A stretch of DNA of 64,000 nucleotides, from positions 19,333,001 through 19,397,000 of the forward strand of contig CM036626.1 of the NCBI GenBank assembly GCA_020746105.1. The letters run 5' to 3'. Under the pieces are notes generated by a model, which was not told the DNA's origin, did not search any database, and was given only the letters and a program-made list of their open reading frames with translations. Each line of letters opens with the position of its first letter. Position 1 is the stretch's first letter. The DNA is from Trogon surrucura (taxonomy: Eukaryota > Chordata > Aves > Trogoniformes > Trogonidae). The position numbers and the translations under genes were made by a program. This document shows positions 33,171-44,500 of the stretch, one piece after another.

Positions 33171-36100
33171 CAAAAAAAGCGAGAGCAAAGAGAAAATATT
33201 ATGGTATAGTTTCTTTTGTATTTGGTTTACTGAACGCTGGTTTAAATCTGGTTCTTGTCTTCTCCTCTCCAACACTTAACTCAGCAAACCTGTACAGCAC
33301 ATTTTCTTTGGTCTTTTTTTGTATTGGGATCTCCGGAATTTCTTTAAAAGCATTTATATTTTCGAATATGCTGATTTGAGTATCAAAAGGGCTTCATTTC
33401 TTGTTGCACTTACAATTTTAAGACTTTTTAGTTTTTTAATAGTTACTGCAGGAGGAATAGATCCTAAAAGCCACTTGGCATCAGGATAGTAATTAAACAA
33501 ATATCCCCAATGGCTCCTTCATGGTTTTCATGATTTCAGTGGAAGAGACAGCGGAAGCAGGAATTACTCACATGGTTACAAGTTTCCAGTAAGGGCTACA
33601 ATTAAGTCAGGTTAGTTGCCCACAGGAATGCAGGCTCTTACTGGTGGGAAACCCACCTGGGCTCCTGCCCAGCACTCACACATTCCTGAAAGCACTAAGT
33701 GGCCTTTGCTGCTTGATGCTTCTGCATGTTTGTTCCTCTTTTTTTCTTTTTTTCCTTTTTTTTTTTTTTCAAATTTCAGCTTCTAAGGGCCTTTTGTATC
33801 ACATCTTGTTTGGGAAAAGCAAACAGCCAGCCTGAACCCCCCACCATGAGTTTAGAAGGATGAGTGGGAATCTGCCCTCAGTCAAAAATCACCCCACTCC
33901 ATGTTGGTGACCCAAAGCAGTCTTTTTGTTTGGTTTTTTTTTTAATTTATAAAGCATTATTTTCTGTATTTCACTCAATGCGATTGTGGAAGAAATCCAA
34001 AGTCGTATTCATTTTGGAAAAAAACTTCATTTTTTAAAAAGGAGTGCACAGCTGGAGAAATGGGAAAATTGGCAGCTCATCAACAGGCATATTTCCCACC
34101 AGGAATGTGTTTCCTTTAGGAATCATCTGCACTAGCACAAGGGTCTTTGAAATTAGGGGACAAAACTGGGGGACGCAGTTGGGGCAGACTCCCTAAAGCC
34201 TCGCTAAGCCCCCCTGTGCAGAGGGAGGCGATGGGCTGTACCAGAGCCTTAGGTGGGGGAGGCTTGGGGCCAGAAAATGCCTATGTTAAACAGACACCAA
34301 TTTCAAATCATATTAGTGAACGTCAAATTATCAAATAATGAATATAAATCCCCTGTGCTCTCACTTGCTCTGTTGCTGCCGAGAGATGTTTATGGCATTC
34401 CTGTGATGTGCTACTCCTCTGTGCCGGTATGAGTGTTTTTTCTATTAAAATTTTAATTCCGATCCTTAAATCTCAATGTTGGTGTTTCGTGACGCCTCGG
34501 GGCCTGAAGAACAGACAGCGACAAAAAGATGTGCGGTGGAATTTGCACAGTGCACACTGACTTTTGAGGAATATGCCCGATGAATATTAAACAAATGGCT
34601 AAGACTCCCGGGGAATGTCACTCACCCGAGCTTCTCTCTCTTTCCCAATCATTTCTTTTTCCCCACTGGGGTTTTATTTTCTGTTGTAAAGGTACCACTC
34701 ATACAGTGTACCTCAAAAAGTGCAGGGCACTAATGGTTTCTGAGAGATTTGCATTTAAAAATCAACTAACAGGGCAAGCTTGGATTTTTCCTGAGTTTTT
34801 CATAGTTGCCAGGAGAGGGGCTGCATTTTTTTTTTTTGCTAGAGCAGCCTGTTACAGGTGAGGTGTGGCCATGGGGGCTGAAAACCATGCTGGAAAGGGA
34901 ATTAGCAATGACCCAGAGCTGTGGCTCTTGGTTTGATGGCGTTTTGTTTCGCTACGCCAGTCCATTTTGCTGGCAGTTCATGTGAGAGGGGAAATGACAC
35001 TTTCAGATTTGATATCTTAGTCAACCCGGGCTGCAATCGCAGCCAGCGAGGGGGAGGCGTTTTCCTTGGCCCCAGGAATCCTGGCTTGCGGATTCACACG
35101 GGAGGGATGGATGCTTTTCAGAAAGTTGCAGTTTTGGCTGTGCGTGAGATTAAGCACGTAAAATCAGCTCTTCTTAAGTAATGGGGGGAAAAAAAAAAAG
35201 AAACACGAAAAACAGCCCAACCCTGTGTACGTGCAAATGTGTTCATGGAGCAGCGTGTTGTTGATTCGGTGTGGATCGTAATCTCAGACCTAAGCTTTTA
35301 TTTAGAAAATATATATATATATACTGTAATTGCGCAATTAAGAATTTGCAGGAATGGCCCCAGCTTCATTCTCTGGCAAAATTTGGGGACCTAGTCTCAA
35401 GAAATCCTCGCTTGTGCTTCACCCTGCTCTTCAGCAAGGGCAGTGGTAGAGGACTGGGTGTTGAAGCCCTTCTGGGGCTGGATCTTTGGGAAGAGCAGAA
35501 TTAGAAACCAAATCGGAAAATGACTTTCCCCTCTGCATAAAAATGTGTGAATATGTATAATAAATTAAAACCAAACCTTCTTTGTAACTCAAGGTTTTAA
35601 TGGATCTAATTAGCATATCATTTAACGATTTATGATATTTGTTCTGTTCTTTTTACACAGATTTTAATGAGTAGCTCTTTTTCTGATAACCGCTTCCATT
35701 GACTGAATGGGTCAGATCCAATGCATGAGAGGTTTTAATAAAGGTTTTCAGGCTGAGATTATTTTTGAGATGGAAACGTATACTAGCACAATCTTTCTGT
35801 ATTAAAAAGAGGGGTTTTTAACAGTAATTCCATATGCAATTTTGTAAACTCAAATTAGAATAACATTCACTTCTGAAAGGAAACCTCATCGCAGTTTTGT
35901 AGAGTCATTATTTTGCAGATGAATGGTAGATCTAGATTGATTCATGTACCTGTAAGAACAGATATAAAGCAAGGGAATTCTTCATGGCAAGGGAATTTCC
36001 TTTGCCTGACAATGGATCAAGCCCTCAGCTGCATCTCTGGTAATGTTTAATATTTCAAAATGAGGTGTACAACCCATGTTGGAGTACCAGGACATGGTCA

Positions 36101-36432
36101 CATTGCAGCTCCTACCTTTCATGTAAAAGTCTCAAGTGATCCGCACTGATTTGTTCAGCTTTGGGGCAGGAACCAGTGGGTGGGTTTGAGCCAAAGCATC
36201 CTGTCTGTTCCATTTTTTCTTATTCTTTCCACAAGATCCTTTGTAATTCCACGCAAAAAGATCAAAGCAAATGTGGTGTCGCCGCTACAATGTTCCTTTT
36301 CGAGCTAAGTGTTAGTGTGCATTTATTAAAGTTTAGAGAAACGTGTCGTGCTGTAGCTGCTGTTTGTATCATGCATATGTGCACGTATGGTTTTAAAAGA
36401 TATTTTCATTTTACATGAAATACAACTTTGCT

Positions 36433-36438
36433 AATAAA
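36433..36438 (+). terminator. Poly(A) signal AATAAA, distal candidate
   Basis: CTAATAAAAG is followed within 60-110 bases by a very strong G/U-rich tract (CTTGGTTTGGTTTGGGGTTG then TTTTTTGTTGG). The combination is the best-formed 3'-end signal downstream of CHL1 in the window. Confidence 0.5.
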
Positions 36439-36460
36439 AGTTTGACTTGATGTAATCTTT

Positions 36461-39400
36461 AAAAGCCTTAGCTGTAATCAGCAAGTTTCTCTTTTGTTTT
36501 CATTTGCTTGGTTTGGTTTGGGGTTGTTTTTTGTTGGTTTTTTTTTTCCTGATACCGTTTCTTTGCTGGGAATCTGTTTAAATTGTCCTTCGTAGCTCTT
36601 TAGCTTGTGGTCTGTGGTGGGTTTTCGTGACCCCACACCAACGTCGAGCTGCTCTTGGCTTTCACTGGAACTGCTGGACCTCGCAACCACCCACTGAGGT
36701 ATGATCTACACCAGAACGGGGATGAACCTGAATTTAAAACACTCTGCATTCAAATGCCTCATTTATTTCATGGTATCGCCATCTCCTGGGTCAACCTATC
36801 ACCCTATATAATGTTAGCAATGTGCTTTATATACTCTGTGTCATTTAACATCACGTAACCTCCCGAGCACACGGAGCTTTAAGCGGTGGCATGTGAAATA
36901 CCCACAAAAAAATAACATTATCCACTATTAAAATACACTTAACCATGAAATGGAAGACAAAAACTCAATCTTCCAGGCATGATCAGATGTGAAAGGAGCT
37001 GTAAAAATTAGCAGGGTGAATTTCTGCTTCTCTTCATTAAAGATCACCAGAATAATGGTTACTGAGTATTAAAAGGGTCATACATGGAGAAAGGTTAACC
37101 AGGCAGGCACCCAAGTACACACATCTGATTCCTGAAACAGTCACTAAAAGTCAGCAAAAAAAAACACATGGCAGCTAATATATGCTGAAAAATCATAGTG
37201 ATTTGGGGATTTTTTGTTGTGTGGTTTTTTTTTTTTGGTTGGTTTTTTTTTAGAGAATTGTAAAAGAGTGGTGAAAGATCTAGGCAGTGCTCACGTGTGA
37301 GATGAGTTGCTTGCACAGAGAATAAACCCTGTCTTCCAGCCCTGGTGTGGTTTCTGTGCTGTTGTAAGAGTCTTTCACTCAGAGAAAGAAATGTTCTTGT
37401 ACATATTTTTTTTATTCTTCATGTTTTTAGCTACTTCACTTTAGCAGGAAGGTTTCGGGACTTTTTCACCCTGAAAACCTCTTGAGTACATTCAGTGCAC
37501 GTGCAGAAACAAGCAGGGCTGCGCTAACCGGCATTCACCTTTTAGGAAGGCACCAAGGGCATCCCAAGTTTTTTTTGTTATTCCTCGTATTTTGGAATAA
37601 TGAAGTTTGCACTTTTCTCGATAACATAATGAAGAGAAAAAAGCTTTACAGTCGTGTGCTTCAGTGGATGGAGAAGAAAGCTGCTGCTGCTGCCAGTGTC
37701 AGCTCAGCTCATCACATCCCACAACCTCTGCTGCCACCCAGCTGACAAACACCTGGGCCAATGCTTTAAGGAGAAAGTGTGGGAGCAATATACCCCTATT
37801 TGATATTTTGCTTTTAATACCAGGTTGGTGCTGTTTGGGGGGCAGAGCATCGTTTCTAATGTTCAAACATTCCGTTCTTCAGTATTACAATGAAATGCCA
37901 TCGCTTTTGGACTTTGACCGTTAATAAGCTTGAAATGCTGAGAAGTCAGTCACCTAATGGGAAATACCAGCAGTCACACTTGGTGGAAATGTGTAAGTTC
38001 TGGAGGTTTATAAGCCTTATTTAACAAGACCTGTGCATTGGTTTTGCCATGCTTGAAGGTCTTGTAGCCTCACTGAGGCCACGTCCCTGTTTGATATGGC
38101 TAAACCTGCGCAGAAGAGCTGTCGGCCCCTATCAGTGCCTGGAGATGGTATTTCAGTAAGAAACCACCCTGCCCCGCTGCCCCATCATGCAATGCCCAGC
38201 TGGCAGAACCTGCCGTGCTTCTTCCTTTTGCAGAGCATCTCTGCAGAGACAGGAATCATTCCTGCCTGGCTGCAGGACTCTGCATTTAAAATAAAAGTGA
38301 AAGCTGCCTGTAGAGTTTGTACCCCTACGTTTCATGCCCAGCCCATGGGTTGAAGCATGGTTTGTTTGGGACATCAGGGCAGGAAATCTTTCAAAGCAGG
38401 ATACCTGCAGCAGTACTTTTGGTTTGGTTTGTTTGCTTTGACAACCTGGGTCTTGTCCTGGAGCTCCACGGGTTTGCTTTGCTATGCATTTTCAGCTTGT
38501 TTGCAGACCTCGTCGTGACTGAAACCTCCAAGAACCGGCAGCTGCTCTTCACGTAGGATAGAGGTGAGAAGTAGTCGGTGGAGCGGGGGGGAGTGGGATG
38601 ATGTGGGTGGTACAGGGCAAGCAGGGAGCCCTGCTGCAGCTCAGCATCTGCTGTGGATGTTCCTGGGGTAAAGACTGGCTCGTTTTCCATTGCCTCTCCT
38701 GAAGGAAATGACATGCAGCTGTCACTTTTTCACCAATTATCCTGTTAACGAATCAGTACCCTTTCCTTCCATGCTGGAAGGTGGTTTATGGCTACAAAGC
38801 ATTTCTATCACCTCTTGTTGATGGAGAAGGCATTGTGATGGTGTTATGTGGGGTGGGAGCTGGGCGGGGGGGGCATGCAAGGCCACATCTCCACGTGCTG
38901 GGGATGAAGTTGCACCTGCAGGAAGCCCCAGAGCTGTGGGGAGGTGACCCAGGCACTCAGGTGAGAGCACACCAGCACTGGGTAAATGGGTTGGTTACTG
39001 CTTTGACCTGAAGGAGTAACGTAGGAAGGTCAGGAGACCTTGTTGTGGAGATCTACGGGGCTGTGATCACCACCTTTGAGGTTCTGGTGCACTAGTACTG
39101 CTTTACAGCATGTTCTGGGGGGTTCCCCTTTCTTCTGCCTGCATGGTGTGGTTGCTCTTCTGTGTTTCTTCTGAAAGCTGCAGGGTTGCCTCTCCTGCAC
39201 AAAACTGTTTTTGGGTTTGTTTTTTGATTCCTCCTGGGCTTGGAAAACTTCCAGCCTGTTTGTGTCAGTGCATTTTGGGCACCACCTGTAACCTCCCTCA
39301 GCTCTTCGGGGTGGAAGCTGTGTTCTGCTTCCAGATGCTCCTGGGATTTTGAAACTGCCGGGGGTGAAGATGTCTGACCTATTTCACGCCTTTTTTTGGT

Positions 39401-41004
39401 GGCTTTTTTTTTTTTCTTTTTTAAAAAACAAGTTTTAAAGTTGTTTTTTTTCAGTTAAAAAAAAAAAAAAAAAAAGGATGAGATTTAGTCTGTAGGTTTT
39501 AAGACTCAATGTAATAAGTGCTCATTTCTGGGAGAGACTCAAAGGGAAGCATGACCTGTGCTGCATCCCTCAGCTCCCTACAGGGATGTCCCAGGGAGAC
39601 ATTCTCTTCGGAAAGCAGAGGGCTGGTGCCAAGTTATTTGGCTGAAGACACAATAATTTGTCCAAAACAGTCCCTGCTTTCTCCTCAAGGTGATGTAAAG
39701 ATTATTAGTGCAGGTGTTGAAGTCCTCACCAGTGTGTTACTGGTGTTGGAACCTTCTTGAGCCTGGTCCTCGTGCAGGATTTGACTTGGGAATGACTCGT
39801 GTTGCTCCCTTCTGCACTGTGTGTCTACAGGTGACTGGACACAGGGTAATTGAGGTTGTTTATGTTTTTAAGGGAGTTCTTTCTATGTTTATTTTCTTAA
39901 TAATTAAAAGCCCAGATGTGGTTTCTGATAAAAATAAGCTTACCGTGAAAGAGGGATGTTTTCCTTTACGACTTCAGGCAGTCGTCGTTCTCAACATTTA
40001 TTTTCCTCTAAGTGGCAGTTTATACAGAACATGCATACAAAAGAATTACTGGGCTGTGTAGACTGACATTGGAGTAGCAATTGCTAGTAGAGCGGGAGTT
40101 CCGGTTACTTATTTATAATTTATAAAAAGAGTATATCTTTCCAAACTCAGCATGGAACCAAGAGGCCACTAAGGAAACAAATTTACGTCAAGTCCGGTGA
40201 AATCAGATCATTTGGCACAGTAGTTTGCCTAATGTTTAAAAAAAAGCCAAAACACAGAAAAAAGAAGTTTTTGAGGAAAAATACTTGTTGCAAAGAGCAG
40301 TGTCAGCAAAGGGATCTGGAAGTGGCAACAGCAGGTGGAGGGGGAATGGCTCTGGAACCCAGGTCTGGAGGAGCATTGCAAGAAGCATCATGGCAGCTAT
40401 TAAAGCCACTGTTTTTTGTTGTTTCTTCATCAGGATTAACTTCAGGGGTTTTTGTCACGAGGGGTTTTTTTGGGGAGGAAATGGTTTGCTGAAAAAATTG
40501 CTTTATTTCATTTCTCATAACCATCAGTTGTTGAGGCTTTTTATTTTTCTTCATTTATTGAGAAATTTTACAGAAAGAAACTCAAGATAAAACAGGGGGA
40601 AAAATGCCCCAAAACAAAAAATCTGTTTACTTTTTTTTTTCCTAATAATATTTCTCAACAACTCCAAGTTTGCTCTTATAGGGCAACAAGGTCTTCATAA
40701 GTTTGAGTCCTCACAGCTCCTAGAGACCCAGCAATGCAGAATTAAGCATAACAGGAAATATTTCACTGTTATGTTTTCAGATTGTTCCAATAAAGAAAAA
40801 ATAAATAGAATACAGCCCACCTCAAGGAAGAAAGGTCATCAAGCTCAGTCTGTGACTTATTGATAATTTCACATTTCAGATTTTAGGTTTTGGGTTTGTT
40901 TTTTTTAAGAAATATTTACTAAAAAATTTACAAATATTGTAAATATTTTTTAAAAAGCCTACTCACCCTCCTTGTGGAGCTTTAAAAGAACCCATGAAGC
41001 CATG
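36461..41004. other. Intergenic DNA, no gene recognised
   Basis: Mixed-composition sequence. It includes G-rich runs near 38580 and 38865, a T-run/A-run foldback near 39403-39475 (19 As at 39457-39475), and a weak MIR-like hint near 36825-36870. No protein family, RNA gene or clear transposon was seen. Confidence 0.6.
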
Positions 41005-41020
41005 GGGGATGGAAGAAGAG

Positions 41021-41560
41021 CACGCTAATTTAAATATGCAGGGTTGTGATTCTGACTTTCAAAACTGCGAGTTCAAACGTCTGAGTGAGACGCCCGTATT
41101 TTGATTAATTTTGGCAAACCTCATCAAAATATGCATTCCTCGGTCTTATTATTTATGAGTTTAGATTTGCCTGCATCTCTCCTTGCCAAAAGTTCTGAAC
41201 GTTAGGATGTTCTCACATCTGCAATTTTAAGTTTCCAGCTAAGGGAAGGAAACTTTAAGCTCGGCTGGCGCGTTTCATCAGCCTGTTATCAGCACCCATT
41301 GTATTTTCAGGCTTCTGTCGGTTTGACAAGACGTAGCTGAATCCGTTTCCTCGTGCAAGTAAGATAATAACTACTAAAAATTGATGGATTTTGCCGCAGT
41401 TGAAAATACAGACTAATTCTTGCCATAATTATCAAGCCTTTAAATGGTAATTGCACACTGTTACCATCTATCTGCTGTCAAATTTATTTCGGTAATTGAC
41501 CTCCTAGTCCAGGAATTAGAGACAGCCTTTGATTATTCGTTCAATTAGTCTTAAAGCATC
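41021..41560. promoter_or_regulatory. Candidate conserved noncoding/enhancer-like block
   Basis: An AT-rich block that keeps about 15 CpGs in 490 bases, whereas the preceding 460 bases (40561-41020) have none. It is dense in homeobox/POU/SOX-like words (CTAATTTAAATATGCA, GATTAATTTT, AAATATGCATTCC, CATAATTATC, CTTTGATTATTC, CAATTAG). No repeat similarity or coding potential. Composition of this kind is typical of developmental enhancers near neural adhesion genes. Conservation itself cannot be seen here. Confidence 0.35.
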
Positions 41561-44500
41561 ATGTCTCCCTCCCTTTTTTTTTTTTTAAAGGTATTTTAGT
41601 TACCCAGCCTAAGAGAGTTGCTAAATATTTCTTACCTTTATCACTTTCTATCAGTACTTGCTGTGACTCAGTTTAACTGATCTTTGTGGATACATTGGTG
41701 AGGTTTCCACTGAGAAAGTATTGACTGGCTTTGTGATTTTAACTTTGCGTGACGCTTTTCTTGGGCAAGGGACTGGACTTTGTCTAGGATCATTTTTATG
41801 AGGGAGGCTTTCCACACAAAAATGACCAGGGCTTGGTTTGGGGCAGTGCAAGAGAAGCAATATTGTGTTGCTGACGTCCACAGCCACGTGGAGATGGATT
41901 TACTCATGTAAATGGAAGAAAATGCATCATGACAAGGGCCAAAAATAAGTGAGGGTTTTTTTCCTCTCTTGTAATTTATTAACAATTTAGACATTGGGAT
42001 TTTTTTTTTAATGCCTTTTAATAAAAAGTGATTTAAACTCCTTTTATTGACTCCCTGACTGGGGACCATGCTGTTTTCTGTGGCAATGCTTGTTTTGTAG
42101 CCAGGATGTGAGGAGGGAGAAGAATATAGAGAATAAAATAATCTGATCCACCTGATGTAGTTAAAGGTGCCCCAGCTCATAGCAGGGAGGTTGGACTAGA
42201 TGACCTTTAAAGGTCCCTTCCAGCCCAACACATTCTATGATTCTGTAAAACTCGCATCCCAGTGAATGCAAGCACCATGCAAGTACAACTTAGACTTTCC
42301 AGACAGGTTAATCACTGACTTTAAGTTGTATGTGTAAAGGTGTAAAGCCATTCCTGATAAGCAGCTGAAAGGGAAATAAGATTCGAGGTGGAATTAAGTT
42401 GGTATTGGATCTGATCTTGTCATGGAAGGAGGTAATAAAACTACTCCAGTGGTTTTAAACCTGCTCTTCCTTCCTCAAGCTCCTTTTCCCCATGTTCGCA
42501 CAGGTGGTTTTTTCACCTTGCATATTTTCCCCGTGGAAATTCAGCATTTTCCACAAGTGGTTTTGGGGAATGTATTTTTCTGTTGTTGTTGCAGGTACAC
42601 AAATGAATGCTTGTGGAGCAATGGAAGAAAATGAATGAAGTAACATAAGCCTGTTTCCTGATTTCCACCCTAAGATGAGCAGCAAGGAGTAAAACTAAAA
42701 TAACCTTCCCTTGTATGCAACAGACACATGATCTAGGCTTTTGCCTTGTTTCTTCACAATGGTATTTTATTCAGTGCTCCCTTAATTGTGATCATAGAGT
42801 GAGGCATCCCTATGCTACATGTTACAACCCGCATCCCTCCAGGCTGATAACGAGAGCGGTGTGGCACGGCTATCTGTCATCTTCTGCAGGCCAAAACATC
42901 TGCTGGGGATGCAAACCGAAGCCACGCTTGGCTTTTTAATTCCAGGCGATGGCCATTTGATAACTCTTTTTCATAAGAGCAATCAAACTGCTAGATATAA
43001 ACAAATGCAGTCTGGAATTCCATGTTCTGCAGTGTTCACCTGGCATTTCTGCTCCCTGCGATTTCTCTCCAATCTCTTCTGTTCTTTGCCAGCCAGAGCA
43101 GAGAAGCAAATGTTGCTGTGGTTACATGGGAGAAATAGGCAGATGCTGCAACATGCATGATGGCTCTTCCAGGAAATGCTTCAAGATAATTACCAGTAGC
43201 GATTGTGCGGGGGATATTGCTTGTTTCCTGTGTCTTTTCAGATAATAACTTTTATAACCTCCTTGGCTGTGTTCTCTGGAAGGGTTTGAGGATGTAGTGA
43301 TTGTAAGAAATCACCTGAGATTATTATTTCCCTGTGTCCTCCTTCCTGGGCTGACAGGCTGCCCTGCACCTCAATAATGTGTTCTCTCTCACCTCCAGTT
43401 CTTGAGCTTTAGCTGTATATCAGCATCTATTTTTTTTTTTTATTCTTGGAACTTTTGCTGCTTGAGGATTTAAGAACTTGAGAACAACTAAAGCACCTAA
43501 GTGAGCACTTAACTGCTGCCTAACCTGCAAGCACCTGAAATATAGAGTGTATGTATATGGGTGAGTGTATAGGCACAGCTGTATTTAACATTAAATTTCA
43601 CGATCTCTCTCTGTAGCTCTTTCCTGGGTACCTCAAAGCTCTAGCTCATAATGATGCAGAACATCTCATGCACGAGCTAGGGGAAGGGTTGCCAGTCTCA
43701 TTGTGGCTTCTCTTCTGCAGATATGACCTGCGCAGGACTAACCAGATATTGAGGCAGGTGGATGTTGGTCTATATTCTCCTGCAGCATACCTGGACTGGT
43801 GGGACTGGGCCTCTAGCGAGGTAGTTTAGGAGCAAGGACCCTGTGAGGTATGACCTGGAGACCTGACCCACCTGAGGCTGGAGGATTCCTTTCTGAATGG
43901 GTGCTCCAGGTGAGCAGCAAAGAGGGGGAGGCTTTAAATAAATCAATCCCATAGCAAACCCCCCCCATCATTTAGTCTTATTTCAGCGGTAGTTGCTGCT
44001 CTTATGTAGTGGTAAAATGCAAATCTACAGAAAGGCACCAAGATTAAGACACCTGGAAGGCATCTTGAGCTTCACTGTTCCATGTTTACTGGGACATGGC
44101 TCCTACCAAGGCTGTGAATAGATGTGTTTGTAAGGAGGCTGAGTGTTGTCCCTAACATGGAGAAGACAACAGTGTAAGTATCTTCCAAGACATCTTTGAG
44201 AACTGACCACCAGTCAATTCATTCAAAAGCACGAACAGTCAGGGAATCCAGAAATCCCCCTCTCTGTAACTTAGCCATTGCATCAGTGTTGCCAAATACA
44301 TATAATTTTTTTATTTTCTCCGGTACAAAACAACAAGCTTAGCTGCTTCTCTGAGACTATTCATTTTCACCACATCAGGAACTTATTAATTCTTGATGAG
44401 AATTCAAGCATTAATCAATTCTTGATTGAGCTCTCCCCAGAGGGAAAGAGGAGAAACTGGGCCAGATTTGCCTTTTGGCTGCTTTGAGCTCTGTCTCTGA

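Larger units (their letters stand above)
32596..36460 (+). other. CHL1: Possible extended CHL1 3' UTR / immediate downstream DNA
   Basis: AT-rich sequence free of recognised repeats, with further AATAAA signals at 33165, 35559, 35737 and 36433. CHL1 mRNAs of mammals have 3' UTRs of a few kilobases, so an extended form ending near 36.45 kb is plausible. No protein-coding feature was recognised. A short (TA)n run lies near 35310. Confidence 0.4.

Noticed and set aside
36825-36870. MIR-like wording (GTGCTTTATATACTCTGTGT then CATTTAAC)
   Set aside because: Only one short block fits; the rest of the expected core is absent.
41668-42180. 170-codon open frame on the - strand, longest in the intergenic part
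   Set aside because: No recognisable domain, low-complexity Ser/Lys/Ile composition, no splice or promoter context, and it abuts a CR1 tail. A frame of this length is expected by chance in AT-rich DNA.
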